Assembly (NCBI RefSeq): GCF_002631185.1
Contig: NZ_PDNU01000028.1
Coordinates: 24,476-88,475, forward strand
Length of the DNA: 64,000 nucleotides
Origin: Teichococcus rhizosphaerae
GTDB taxonomy: Bacteria; Pseudomonadota; Alphaproteobacteria; Acetobacterales; Acetobacteraceae
Reading direction: 5' to 3'
In this document: positions 1-7,865 of the stretch, piece by piece
How the letters are laid out: every line of letters starts with the position of its first letter
How positions within the stretch are numbered: position 1 is the stretch's first letter
The notes under the pieces: model-generated
What the model was told of the DNA's origin: nothing
The model's input: the letters and a program-made list of their open reading frames with translations, nothing else
The model's database searches: none
Made by a program: the position numbers and the translations under genes

Positions 1-1
1 C

Positions 2-118
2 TGGGGCGATGCCGAGGCGTCCTTCCGGCCCGTGCTGGCCACGGGCGGCCTCGGCCTCGCCCTGGCCGCCACGGTCTGGTGCGGCCTGCCGGTGCTGCTG
101 GCCTCGGACTGCCTGTAG
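2..118 (+). CDS. C-terminal fragment of a membrane protein
   Basis: The window opens inside a gene; 38 codons are read before the TAG at 116-118. The visible tail ends in a hydrophobic run (LGLALAATVWCGLPVLL) that looks like a last transmembrane helix followed by a four-residue cytoplasmic or periplasmic end. Codon third positions are nearly all G or C, which supports a real frame. The gene faces the small Fur-box-associated gene on the other strand, so an iron-related role is possible, but nothing in this fragment identifies the family. Confidence 0.5.
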   Translation, partial: WGDAEASFRPVLATGGLGLALAATVWCGLPVLLASDCL

Positions 119-154
119 GGCGCAAGGTCTCCCCGGCGCCCGCCGTGCGGCGCC

Positions 155-352
155 TCAGCCGCGGGCCGGCAGGGCCTCCCGCGGCGCGGTGCCCGGCGCC
201 CAGCCATTCGCCGGCCCCGGCGCCGCCAGCTCCTCCTCCACGAGCCGGGTGATGTCCTGCTGCCGCAGGCTCCCCTGCTGGCCAAGCGCGGCGCGGTGGG
301 CGGCCATCAGCGCGACCAGCGCGGTGGTGCCGCAGGAGCGGTGATGGAACAT
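155..352 (-). CDS. Small protein of unknown function downstream of a Fur-type box
   Basis: Encodes 65 residues starting MFHHRSCGTTALVALMAAHR. The ATG at 352-350 has a good ribosome site (AAGGGGAGAG about 8 bases upstream), and codon third positions are almost all G/C, so I believe it is real although it matches no family I know. It has an N-terminal segment rich in His and Ala, one Cys, an acidic stretch (VEEELAAP) and a Pro/Ala-rich tail. It has no clear membrane helix or signal peptide. A perfect 17-bp palindrome of Fur-box type lies 45 bases upstream of the start, so expression is probably induced by iron limitation. It could be a small accessory of iron uptake; that is inference from regulation only. 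Confidence 0.55.
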   Translation of the reverse strand: MFHHRSCGTTALVALMAAHRAALGQQGSLRQQDITRLVEEELAAPGPANGWAPGTAPREALPARG

Positions 353-396
353 GGCGGCTCTCTCCCCTTCGAGGCGGTGCGCCAGCTTAGACGAGA

Positions 397-413
397 TTGA
401 GAATTATTCTCAA
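397..413. promoter_or_regulatory. Fur-box-like palindrome
   Basis: TTGAGAATTATTCTCAA is a perfect 8-1-8 inverted repeat and matches the general form of iron-responsive operators (GAGAAT-N-ATTCTC). It lies 45 bases upstream of the small reverse-strand gene and about 100 bases upstream of tctC, so it could serve either, more plausibly the former. In alphaproteobacteria the regulator could be Fur or a relative such as Irr or Mur; the sequence cannot tell them apart. Confidence 0.7.
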
Positions 414-514
414 CATGCTTTCTCTATGCCTTGCCGCCTGCGTCACGGCGCTTGCCTGCCACGGCGGTTCGCCGCATCGTTTCCGCAACCATCATTCGCC
501 CCGGGAAACGTCCA

Positions 515-1510
515 ATGCTGCCATCCCTCCTGCGCTCCGCCTGCCTCGCGGCGCTGGCTCTCGCCGCCTCCATCCCCCCGGCCGGGGCGCAGGGCTTCAC
601 GCCGCAGAACCCGGAATGCATCGCCCCCGCCGCGCCGGGCGGCGGCTTCGACCTCACCTGCCGCACCACGGCCCGCCTGCTGAACGAGTACGGCATCGTC
701 GGCCCCGCCATCCGCACCCAGAACATGCCCGGCGGCATCGGCGCCGTGGCGATGAACCAGGTGCTGGCGCAGCGCCGCAACGATCCCAACGTCATCGTCG
801 CCGTGTCCACCGGCTCCTGGGTGAACCTGGCGCAGGGCCGCTTCGGCCGCTGGACGGAGAACGACGTGCGCTGGGTGGGCGCCATCGGCGCCGATTTCGG
901 CGTCATCGCCGTGCGCAAGGACAGCAGGTTCCAGAACCTCTCCGAGCTGATGGCGGCGCTGAAGGCGGACCCCGGCAGCGTGCCCATGGGCGCGGGCGGC
1001 GCGGTGGGCAGCCAGGACTGGACCAAGGCGGCGCTGGTCGCCAAGGGCGCGGGCGCCGACCCGCGCAAGCTGCGCTACGTGCCCTTCGAGGGCGGCGGGC
1101 AGGCCATGGCGGCGCTGCTCGGCGGCCATATCCAGGTCTTTCCGGGCGACGCCTCCGAGGTGCAGGGCCAGCTCCAGGCGGGCGAGATCCGGCTGCTGGC
1201 CGTGCTCTCCCCCAACCGCCTGCCCGGCCCCTTCGCCGACATCCCCACGGCGCGCGAGCAGGGCGCGGAGGTGGAATGGACCATCGTGCGCGGCTTCTAC
1301 ATGCCGCCCGGCGCCTCCGACGCTGCCTATGAGTTCTGGGTGGACGCGCTGCGCCGCATGCAGGCAGACCCGCGCTACGCCGAGGCGCGCAGCGGCGCCG
1401 GCCTGTTCGAGTACAACTCGCTGGGCGAGGCCTTCACCGCCCTGGCCAAGCAACGCACCGGCGAGTACCGCACCCTGGCGCGCGAGGTCGGGCTGGTGCA
1501 GCAGCAGTGA
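515..1510 (+). CDS. tctC: Tripartite tricarboxylate transporter substrate-binding protein (TctC/Bug family)
   Basis: Encodes 331 residues. The chosen ATG at 515 gives a clean Sec signal peptide (MLPSLLRSACLAALALAASI...AGAQG); an upstream in-frame ATG at 431 would put an unlikely Arg-rich tail before it. The mature part has the Bug-family features: an N-terminal strand with APAAPGGGFD, NMPGGIGAVAMN near residues 65-75, and the GAGGAVGSQDW and FEGGGQAMAALLGG loops that form the ligand cleft. Such proteins bind citrate-like or other carboxylates in the periplasm and deliver them to TctA/TctB. tctB and tctA follow at once, with the stop overlapping the tctB start, so this is a dedicated transporter rather than one of the orphan Bug proteins. 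The substrate cannot be named from sequence. Confidence 0.9.
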   Translation: MLPSLLRSACLAALALAASIPPAGAQGFTPQNPECIAPAAPGGGFDLTCRTTARLLNEYGIVGPAIRTQNMPGGIGAVAMNQVLAQRRNDPNVIVAVSTGSWVNLAQGRFGRWTENDVRWVGAIGADFGVIAVRKDSRFQNLSELMAALKADPGSVPMGAGGAVGSQDWTKAALVAKGAGADPRKLRYVPFEGGGQAMAALLGGHIQVFPGDASEVQGQLQAGEIRLLAVLSPNRLPGPFADIPTAREQGAEVEWTIVRGFYMPPGASDAAYEFWVDALRRMQADPRYAEARSGAGLFEYNSLGEAFTALAKQRTGEYRTLAREVGLVQQQ

Positions 1511-2004
1511 CGGAGATGCCCGCGCCGCCGCTGCCCGAGGCCGCGCCGCACCCGCCGCGCGCCCTGCCGCGCTCCACCCTGCCCGACCGCGCGCTGGCCC
1601 TGCTGCTGCTGCTGCTGGCGGCGCTGGCCATCTGGAGCGCCCAGGGGCTCGTGGTCCCCTTTGCGGGGGACCCGGTGGGGCCCAAGGCGTTTCCCACCGT
1701 GATCGGCGTGGTGCTGGGCCTCGCCGCCCTGGCGCTGCTGCTGCGGCCGGGGCTGGGCTGGGAATCCGCCGGGCGGCCCTGGCGCGGGATCGTCTGCATC
1801 GCCGCCATGCTGGCCTATGCCTTCATCGTGGTGCCGCTGGGCTTCATCCTGTCCACCGCCCTGCTCTGCCTCGTCATCGCCCGCGCCTTCGCGGGGAGCT
1901 GGGCGCAGAGCCTGCTGGCCGCGGCGCTGACCGCGCCTGGCCTGTTCCTGCTGCTGGACCGGGTGCTGGATCTGCCCCTGCCGCGCGGCCCCCTCGGATT
2001 CTGA
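1507..2004 (+). CDS. tctB: Tripartite tricarboxylate transporter small membrane subunit (TctB)
   Basis: Encodes 165 residues beginning at a GTG that overlaps the tctC stop in GTGA (an ATG three codons later is the alternative). Four hydrophobic segments are visible, around residues 28-48, 62-80, 95-120 and 130-150. The DPVGPKAFPTVIGVVLG stretch after the first helix is typical of TctB. The protein is the small membrane partner of TctA in the sodium- or proton-driven TTT system. Coupled translation with tctC and the short gap to tctA fit one operon. The N-terminus carries a Pro-rich cytoplasmic stretch with no known role. Confidence 0.88.
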   Translation: MTEMPAPPLPEAAPHPPRALPRSTLPDRALALLLLLLAALAIWSAQGLVVPFAGDPVGPKAFPTVIGVVLGLAALALLLRPGLGWESAGRPWRGIVCIAAMLAYAFIVVPLGFILSTALLCLVIARAFAGSWAQSLLAAALTAPGLFLLLDRVLDLPLPRGPLGF

Positions 2005-2023
2005 CGCCCCGGACCCGGACACC

Positions 2024-3544
2024 ATGGACGCCTTCGGCCACCTGGCGGGCGGCTTCGCCGTCGCCCTCGCGCCGCTCAACCTGCTGCTGGCGCTGTGCGG
2101 CAGCGTCGCCGGCACCGCCATCGGCGCATTGCCCGGGCTCGGGCCGCTCAACGCCATCGCGCTGCTGCTGCCGCTGGTCTTCGCGCTGAAGCTGCCGCCC
2201 GAGAGCGCGCTGATCCTGCTCGCCGCCGTCTATTACGGCTCGGGCTATGGCGGGCGCATCGCCGCCATCCTGCTCAACATGCCGGGCGAGCCCGCCGCCG
2301 TGCTCACCACGCTCGATGGCCACCCCATGGCCAGGGCCGGGCGCGGCGGCGCGGCGCTGGCCATCTCCGGCATCGGCTCCTTCGCCGGCGCCACCCTCTC
2401 GGTGGTGCTGCTGACCTTCCTGTCCGTGCCGCTGTCGCGCGCCGCGGTGGGCTTCTCGCCGGCCGACTACGTGGCGCTGATCGGCTTCGCCCTGTCCCTG
2501 CTGGGCGCCGTGGCGGCGGGCAACGCCGCCAAGACCTGGGCGGCCGCCTGCCTCGGCCTGCTGCTGGCCATGGTGGGCATCGATGGCGGCACGGGCGTCG
2601 AGCGCTTCACCTTCGGCACGGTGGAGCTGCTGGGCGGCATCGACTTCACCGTGCTCGCCATCGGCCTGTTCGCGGTGAGCGAGATCCTGCTGCTGCTGGA
2701 AAGCCCGGTGGCGGCGGCCGCCAGCCACCTCGGCCACGGCGCGCGCCTGACATTGGCGGAAATCCGCCGCTGCGTGCCGACCATGCTGCGCTCCACCGGC
2801 ATCGGCTTCGTCATCGGCGTGCTGCCGGGGGCGGGCGCCTCCATCGCCGCCGCCCTGTCCTATTCCACCGAGAAGCGGCTGAACGAGAGGGACGGCACCT
2901 TCGGCCGCGGCGACGTGCGCGGCGTGGCGGCGCCCGAGACGGCCGACAACGCGGCGCAGATCGGCAACATGGTGCCGATGCTGGCGCTGGGCATCCCGGG
3001 CTCCGGCACCACCGCCGTGCTGCTGGGCGCGCTGCTGATGTACAACATCACCCCCGGCCCGCTGCTGTTCACCCAGCGGCCGGAAGTGGCCTGGGGGCTG
3101 ATCGCCAGCATGTATGTCGGCAACGTCATGCTGCTGGTGCTGAACCTGCCGCTGGTCGGGCTGTTCGCGCGGCTGCTGATGGTGCCGGCCTGGGCGCTCT
3201 ACCCGCTGGTCATCGCGCTGTCCTTCGCAGGCGTCTACGCCGCCTCCAACTCCAGCACCGACCTGCTGCTGGCGGTGGGCTTCGGCGTCGCCGGCTGGAT
3301 GTTCCGCAAGCTGGGCGTGCCGCTGGTGCCAATCGTGCTCGGCTTCGTGCTGGGGCGGCTGCTGGAGGACAATCTGCGCCGCGCCCTCTCGCTCAGCGAC
3401 GGCGACCCGATGATCCTGCTGGCCTCGCCGGTGTCCGTGGTGCTGTGGGCGCTGACCTTGACGGCGATCCTCTGGCCGGTGATCGGCCTGTGGAAGGCCA
3501 GGGGCGCCGCCCCTGGAGCCCCGCCGGGGTGCCCGCCGGGGTGA
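2024..3544 (+). CDS. tctA: Tripartite tricarboxylate transporter large membrane subunit (TctA)
   Basis: Encodes 506 residues, the usual TctA length, with about twelve hydrophobic helices. Family signatures are visible: GALPGLGPLNAIALLLPL near residues 30-47, YYGSGYGGRIAAILLNMPGE around 70-90, GVLPGAGASIAAALSY near 265-280, and the glycine-rich GIPGSGTTAVLLGALLMY near 325-342. It forms the conducting pore of the TTT importer with TctB, and TctC supplies substrate. The last residues (ARGAAPGAPPGCPPG) are encoded by the first of the four double-hairpin elements described below, so the natural C-terminus may have been altered or extended by that element. Confidence 0.93.
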   Translation: MDAFGHLAGGFAVALAPLNLLLALCGSVAGTAIGALPGLGPLNAIALLLPLVFALKLPPESALILLAAVYYGSGYGGRIAAILLNMPGEPAAVLTTLDGHPMARAGRGGAALAISGIGSFAGATLSVVLLTFLSVPLSRAAVGFSPADYVALIGFALSLLGAVAAGNAAKTWAAACLGLLLAMVGIDGGTGVERFTFGTVELLGGIDFTVLAIGLFAVSEILLLLESPVAAAASHLGHGARLTLAEIRRCVPTMLRSTGIGFVIGVLPGAGASIAAALSYSTEKRLNERDGTFGRGDVRGVAAPETADNAAQIGNMVPMLALGIPGSGTTAVLLGALLMYNITPGPLLFTQRPEVAWGLIASMYVGNVMLLVLNLPLVGLFARLLMVPAWALYPLVIALSFAGVYAASNSSTDLLLAVGFGVAGWMFRKLGVPLVPIVLGFVLGRLLEDNLRRALSLSDGDPMILLASPVSVVLWALTLTAILWPVIGLWKARGAAPGAPPGCPPG

Positions 3545-3568
3545 CAATGTCACCCCGACCCCGCCATC
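3498..3568. repeat. Double-hairpin element, copy 1
   Basis: Two short-loop palindromes in tandem. Hairpin A at 3498-3516 is CCAGGGGCG-C-CGCCCCTGG and hairpin B at 3538-3556 is GGGGTGACA-A-TGTCACCCC, followed by GACCCCGCCATC. The spacer contains CCCCGCC and CCCGCC. Hairpin A and most of B encode the C-terminal tail of TctA, and the end of the element runs into the TGA of cobC on the other strand (3569-3567). The same architecture recurs at 20998, 26330 and 43954. It may also act as a bidirectional terminator between the convergent tctA and cobC, although there is no T-run. Confidence 0.85.
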
Positions 3569-4571
3569 AGATTAGGGCATTCGAGAGGCGCGCCCAGGCC
3601 GCTTCATCGCCGGGCAGGCCGAAGCGCAGCCAGCGCGGCCGGGCCGAGAAGCGGCGCACCAGGATGCCGGCGCGGCCCAGCCGGTCATGCCAGTGGGCGG
3701 CATCGCCCTCGGCCAGCCGGAACAAGCGCGTGCCGCCCAGCACGCGCAGCCCCGCCCCTTCCAGCAGCGCGTCCAGTCGCGCCGCATCGCGCGCGAGGCG
3801 CAGGGCGGCGGCCTCGCGCCACGCCGCATCGGCCAGCGCGGCACGGCCGATGGCGATCGCCGGGCCGGACACCGCCCAGGGCCCCAGCGCCGCGCGGATC
3901 GCCGCCGCCCGCTCCGGCGCGGCCAGCGCGAAGCCCAGCCGCAGCCCCGCCAGCCCATGGCTCTTGCCGAAGGAGCGCAGCAGGATCAGCGCCGGGTGCG
4001 GCAGCAGCCCGGCCAGGCCCGGCATGTCCGGCTCCAGCTCGGCAAAGGCCTCGTCCACCACCAGCAGGCCGCCGCGCGCCGCCATCCGCTCGGCCAGGGC
4101 GCGCAGCGCCCCGGGCGGGAAGCGGCGGCCATCGGGGTTGTTGGGGTTGCACAGCAGCGCGGCACCTCCCCTGTCCCCTGCTCCCTCCAGCGCGCCGAAC
4201 TCCGCCACCTCCTCCACCGCCGTGCCGGCGGCGCGCCAGCAGGCGGCGTGCTCGGCATAGGTGGGCGACAGCACGCGCAGCGCCGGCCGCGGGAACAGGC
4301 GCGGCAGGAGCTGGATCAGAAGCTGCGTGCCCGGCACCGCGGCCACCATCTCCGGGCTGACGGCGCCGTAGGCCGTGGCGGCCGCGGCACGCAGCGCCGC
4401 CTCCTCCTCCGGCTCCGGCAGCCGGGCGAAGGCCGTGGGCGGCAGCGGCGGCACCGGCCAGGGGATAGGGTTGATGCCGGTGGACAGGTCCAGGAACGGC
4501 TCCGGCGCGCCGGGAAACCGCCGCCGCGCCGCGCCGAGCCGCCCGCCATGTTCCAACCCGTCCGCCACCAT
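3567..4571 (-). CDS. cobC: Threonine-phosphate decarboxylase / aminotransferase-like CobC
   Basis: Encodes 334 residues of a fold-type I PLP enzyme. Signatures include DLSTGINPIPWP near the N-terminus, a substrate-side CNPNNPDG near residues 140-147, VVDEAF near 172-177 and the lysine motif SFGKSHGLAGLRLG near 200-213, where the Lys binds PLP. The family makes the (R)-1-amino-2-propanol phosphate arm of cobalamin from threonine phosphate. Its product is used by CobD, encoded divergently only 32 bases away, so the two likely share a promoter region. The name follows Pseudomonas denitrificans usage; it is not the Salmonella CobC phosphatase. Confidence 0.92.
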   Translation of the reverse strand: MVADGLEHGGRLGAARRRFPGAPEPFLDLSTGINPIPWPVPPLPPTAFARLPEPEEEAALRAAAATAYGAVSPEMVAAVPGTQLLIQLLPRLFPRPALRVLSPTYAEHAACWRAAGTAVEEVAEFGALEGAGDRGGAALLCNPNNPDGRRFPPGALRALAERMAARGGLLVVDEAFAELEPDMPGLAGLLPHPALILLRSFGKSHGLAGLRLGFALAAPERAAAIRAALGPWAVSGPAIAIGRAALADAAWREAAALRLARDAARLDALLEGAGLRVLGGTRLFRLAEGDAAHWHDRLGRAGILVRRFSARPRWLRFGLPGDEAAWARLSNALI

Positions 4572-4603
4572 GCTAGCCCCTGCCCCTTTCCTCGGACCGC
4601 GCC

Positions 4604-5602
4604 ATGGCCCCGTTGCACGTCACCCTGATGATCCTCGCCGGGGCGCTGCTGCTCGAAGCCGCCCTGGGCTACCCCAGGCCGCTTTATTCCGCCATCCGCC
4701 ATCCCGTGGTGTGGATGGGCGCGCTGATCGCGCGGCTGGACCGCGCGCTGAACCGCGAGGCGCATCCCTTCGCCCGCCGCAAGGCGGGCGGCGTGCTGGC
4801 GCTGGTTCTGCTGCTGCTGTTCTGCGGCCTGCCGGCGGCGCTGGCCCAGGCGGCGCTGCTGGCGGCGCTGCCCCTGGCGCTGGCCGTGGCCCTGCTGGCG
4901 CTGCTGGCCGCCACCCTACCGGCGCAGCGCAGCCTGCACGAGCATGTGGCCGCCGTGGCCGAGGGGCTGGAGCAACGGGGGCTGGAAGGCGGCCGCGCCG
5001 CCGTGGCGATGATCGTCGGCCGCAACCCCGCCACGCTGGACGAGGCGGGCGTGTCGCGCGCCGCCATCGAGAGCCTGGCCGAGAACTTCTCGGACGGCGT
5101 GGTGGCGCCGGCCTTCTGGTGCGGCGCGCTCGGCCTGCCGGGCGCGGTGCTCTACAAGGCCGTCAACACCGCCGACAGCATGATCGGCCACCGCACGCCG
5201 CGGCACGAGGCCTTCGGCTGGGCCGCCGCCCGGCTGGACGACCTGGTGAACCTGCCCGCCTCGCGCCTCGCCGCGCTCTGGATCATCCTGGCGGCGGCGG
5301 CGACGCGCGGCGCGGACGCGCGGGGCGCCTGGCGCGCGGTGCGGCGGGATGCGCGGCACCACCGCTCGCCCAATGCCGGCTGGCCGGAGGCGGCCATGGC
5401 GGGGGCGCTGGGCCTGCGCCTGGCCGGCCCGCGCGTCTATGGCGCCACCCGTGTCGAGGATGGCTGGATGGGGGATGGCCGGGCCGAGGCGAGGCCGGCC
5501 GATCTGCGCCGCGCCCTGGCACTCTACCGGCGCGCCTGCGCAGCGCAGGGCGCGGCGGTGCTGGCGCTGGCCGGCCTGGCTCTCGCTTTCTGCGGCGGCT
5601 GA
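4604..5602 (+). CDS. cobD: Adenosylcobinamide-phosphate synthase (CbiB/CobD type)
   Basis: Encodes 332 residues of a multi-pass membrane protein that attaches the aminopropanol phosphate arm to adenosylcobyric acid. Typical motifs are HPVVWMGALIARLD near residues 32-45, ENFSDGVVAPAFWCG near 160-175, YKAVNTADSMIGHR near 185-198 and RSPNAGWPEAAMAGAL near 248-264. Hydrophobic segments lie at 5-20, 65-105, 200-230 and the C-terminus. It is divergent from cobC. After it comes a 350-base AT-richer stretch, so it probably ends its own transcript. Confidence 0.92.
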   Translation: MAPLHVTLMILAGALLLEAALGYPRPLYSAIRHPVVWMGALIARLDRALNREAHPFARRKAGGVLALVLLLLFCGLPAALAQAALLAALPLALAVALLALLAATLPAQRSLHEHVAAVAEGLEQRGLEGGRAAVAMIVGRNPATLDEAGVSRAAIESLAENFSDGVVAPAFWCGALGLPGAVLYKAVNTADSMIGHRTPRHEAFGWAAARLDDLVNLPASRLAALWIILAAAATRGADARGAWRAVRRDARHHRSPNAGWPEAAMAGALGLRLAGPRVYGATRVEDGWMGDGRAEARPADLRRALALYRRACAAQGAAVLALAGLALAFCGG

Positions 5603-5952
5603 ATGGCGGGCTGTAAAACGGGCCGCGCTTACTTTGGCCGATCAATCCGAAGATCAGGACAGAAAATGGATAGGCTGCGCCAGAACATGGCGCTCACTTC
5701 CACGCGCCGCGCCGCTTCCTGAAAAGCCGATCCGGCCCGCATTCAGCAAATATACCCCAAATCCATTCCCTCATTCATCTCTGATTTTACTTTCTGCCTC
5801 GGATTTGCCTTAATCTTCACTTGATTTTTGCGGCGCAGCACAGCAGCTTATCGCCTCAAACCTTTCGAGAGATCTCATCCATCAGCGGCCGAGGCCGCAT
5901 CTGCTCTGCTCCCTCGCGGCCCTTCGCGCCCTCGCGTCCCGGCCGCCAAGAC
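5603..5952. other. Non-coding stretch, probable promoter region of the glucosylglycerol operon
   Basis: This region between cobD and gpsA has visibly more A and T than its surroundings, most of all at 5740-5840. I find no credible gene in it. It probably holds the promoter and leader for gpsA and the two genes behind it. No sigma-factor box, operator or strong hairpin stands out well enough to call. Confidence 0.45.
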
Positions 5953-7116
5953 ATGGAGGCCCTTCCGTTGCCCAACACCGGATCCGCCACCCAGACCACC
6001 CCCCTTCACGACCCCACCCCCTTCAGCCATGTCGCCGTGATCGGCGGCGGCGCCTGGGGCACCGCCCTGGCCCTCACCGCGCACCGCGCCGGCCGCAGCA
6101 CCAGCCTCTGGATCCGCGAAGAGAGCGCCGCGGCCGAGATCGGCAGCACCGGGCGCAACCCCTTCCTCCCCGGCCATGAGATCCCCCGCGCCATCGCCGT
6201 CACCACCGCGCTGGACGCGGCGCTGCGCGGCGCCGGGCTGGCCGTGCTGGTGATCCCCTCGCAGCACCTGCGCGCCGTCGCGGCGCGGGTCGAGGCGCTG
6301 CTGCCGCCTGGCGTTCCCGTGGTCGTCTGCTCCAAGGGCGTCGAGGCCGGCAGCGGCGCGCTGATGACCCAGGTGGTGGCCGAGGAGATGCCGGGCCGCC
6401 CGCAGGCCGTGCTGTCCGGCCCGAGCTTCGCCGCCGAGGTGGCGGAGGACCAGCCGACCGCCGTGACCATCGCCGCCGCCGGCCCTGGCGGCCCGCAGGA
6501 CCTGTTCGCCGAGGACCACCTGGCCGGCCGCGTCGCCGTCACCTTCGCCAGCGAGACCTTCCGCCCCTACCTGTCCGACGACCCGGTGGGCGTCGAGGTC
6601 AGCGGCGCGGTCAAGAACGTGCTCGCCGTGGCCTCCGGCATCATCGCCGGGCGCGGCATGGGCTCCAACCCGCGCGCCGCCCTGCTGGCGCGGGGGCTGG
6701 CCGAGATCAGCCGCCTCAGTGTGGCGCTGGGCGGCCGGGCAGAGACGGTGCTGGGCCTGTCCGGCGCCGGCGACGTGATGCTCACCTGCTCCTCCGAGCA
6801 GTCGCGCAACTTCTCCTTCGGCAAGGCGCTGGGCGCCGGCCGGGCGCCGGGCGCCGCCCAGGGGGCGATCGGGCGCGCGGTGGTGGAGGGGGTGGCCAAT
6901 GCCCGCTCCGTGCTGGCGCTCGCCCAGCGCCTCGGCGTGCAGATGCCGATCTGCGAGGCGGTGGACCGCATCGTCCACCGCGGCCTTCCGGTGGAGCGCG
7001 CCATCGCCGCGCTGCTCACCGGCCCGCTGCGCGCCGAGCCGCGCGCGCTGGAGCACCGCGCCAGCATCGCCCACCCGGCCCTGTCCGCGCCGCAGGCGAG
7101 GCGGGTGTTCGCGTGA
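5953..7116 (+). CDS. gpsA: Glycerol-3-phosphate dehydrogenase, NAD(P)-dependent
   Basis: Encodes 387 residues. The ATG at 5953 is chosen because the 44 extra codons upstream look non-coding. The nucleotide fold opens with VAVIGGGAWGTALALTAHRA near residues 26-45. CSKGVEAGSGAL, LSGPSFAAEVAEDQP, EVSGAVKNVLAVASGI with the catalytic Lys, and GLSGAGDVMLTCSSEQSRN follow in the expected order for GpsA. It reduces dihydroxyacetone phosphate to sn-glycerol 3-phosphate. The next two genes overlap it and each other: a HAD phosphatase and a GgpS-type synthase that consumes glycerol 3-phosphate. This suggests the gene here supplies compatible-solute synthesis rather than, or in addition to, phospholipids. 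Confidence 0.92.
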   Translation: MEALPLPNTGSATQTTPLHDPTPFSHVAVIGGGAWGTALALTAHRAGRSTSLWIREESAAAEIGSTGRNPFLPGHEIPRAIAVTTALDAALRGAGLAVLVIPSQHLRAVAARVEALLPPGVPVVVCSKGVEAGSGALMTQVVAEEMPGRPQAVLSGPSFAAEVAEDQPTAVTIAAAGPGGPQDLFAEDHLAGRVAVTFASETFRPYLSDDPVGVEVSGAVKNVLAVASGIIAGRGMGSNPRAALLARGLAEISRLSVALGGRAETVLGLSGAGDVMLTCSSEQSRNFSFGKALGAGRAPGAAQGAIGRAVVEGVANARSVLALAQRLGVQMPICEAVDRIVHRGLPVERAIAALLTGPLRAEPRALEHRASIAHPALSAPQARRVFA

Positions 7117-7865
7117 GCGGGCCGCGCATGAACCACCTGGGCCTGATCCTCGCCACCGACCTCGACGGCACCTTCCTCGGCGGCTCCGACGCGCAGCGCC
7201 GCGCGCTCTATGCCGCGCTGTCGGCACGCGACGACGCGCTGCTGATCTTCGTCACCGGCCGCGACATCGGCTTCGTCCGCGAGCTGGTGGCGCAGCCCGG
7301 CATGCCGCGGCCGCGCTACATCATCGGCGATGTCGGCACCTCGGTGTTCGACGGCGCCACCTTCCGGCCGATCCCGACGCTGGAAGCCGAGATCGCCGCG
7401 CGCTGGGCGGATTCCGGCGAGCGGGTGCGCGCCATGCTGGAAGGCGAGCCGGGCCTGCGCCCGCAGCCCACGCCGTTCCGCCACCGCATGAGCTATTACT
7501 ACGACCCCGCCGTGCTGCGCCCCGGGACGGTGCGCAAGGTGGAGGAGGCCGGCTTCGACTGCATCCTGTCCGCCGACACCTTTCTCGACGTGCTGCCGCG
7601 CGGCATCGCCAAGGGCCCGACGCTGCTGCGGCTGGTGCAGGCGCTGGGCCTGCCCGCCAGCCGCGTGCTGACGGCGGGCGACACGATGAACGACCTTTCC
7701 CTGTTCCAGACGGGGCTGAAGGGCGTCGCCGTCGGCAATTCCGAGCCGCGCCTTGTGGAGGCGCTGCGCGGGGTGGAGGGCATCTACCGCTCGCCAGAGC
7801 CGGGCGCCGCGGGCATCGCGGACGCCATCCGCCATTTCAACCTGCAGCCGGAGGCCGTGGCATGA
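7113..7865 (+). CDS. HAD-family phosphatase, probable glucosylglycerol-3-phosphate phosphatase
   Basis: Encodes 250 residues from a GTG overlapping the gpsA stop (an ATG five codons in is the alternative). HAD subclass IIB/sucrose-phosphatase-like motifs are in order: DLDGTFLGG near residues 16-24, FVTGRD near 46-51, a conserved Lys in RGIAKGPTLLRLV near 165-177, and GDTMNDLSLF near 189-198. Adjacent to a GgpS homologue, the natural substrate is glucosylglycerol phosphate. In some proteobacteria this phosphatase is fused to the synthase; here the two are separate but translationally coupled (ATGA). A trehalose-6-phosphatase role cannot be fully excluded from this gene alone. Confidence 0.8.
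   Translation: MSGPRMNHLGLILATDLDGTFLGGSDAQRRALYAALSARDDALLIFVTGRDIGFVRELVAQPGMPRPRYIIGDVGTSVFDGATFRPIPTLEAEIAARWADSGERVRAMLEGEPGLRPQPTPFRHRMSYYYDPAVLRPGTVRKVEEAGFDCILSADTFLDVLPRGIAKGPTLLRLVQALGLPASRVLTAGDTMNDLSLFQTGLKGVAVGNSEPRLVEALRGVEGIYRSPEPGAAGIADAIRHFNLQPEAVA

Noticed and set aside
1874..3553. A 559-codon reverse-strand frame over tctB and tctA
   Set aside because: His/Gln/Arg-rich antisense product of the tct operon with no recognisable domain.
2095..4260. A 721-codon forward frame from tctA into the cobC region
   Set aside because: Arg/Ala/His-rich product in the wrong frame over tctA and antisense to cobC.
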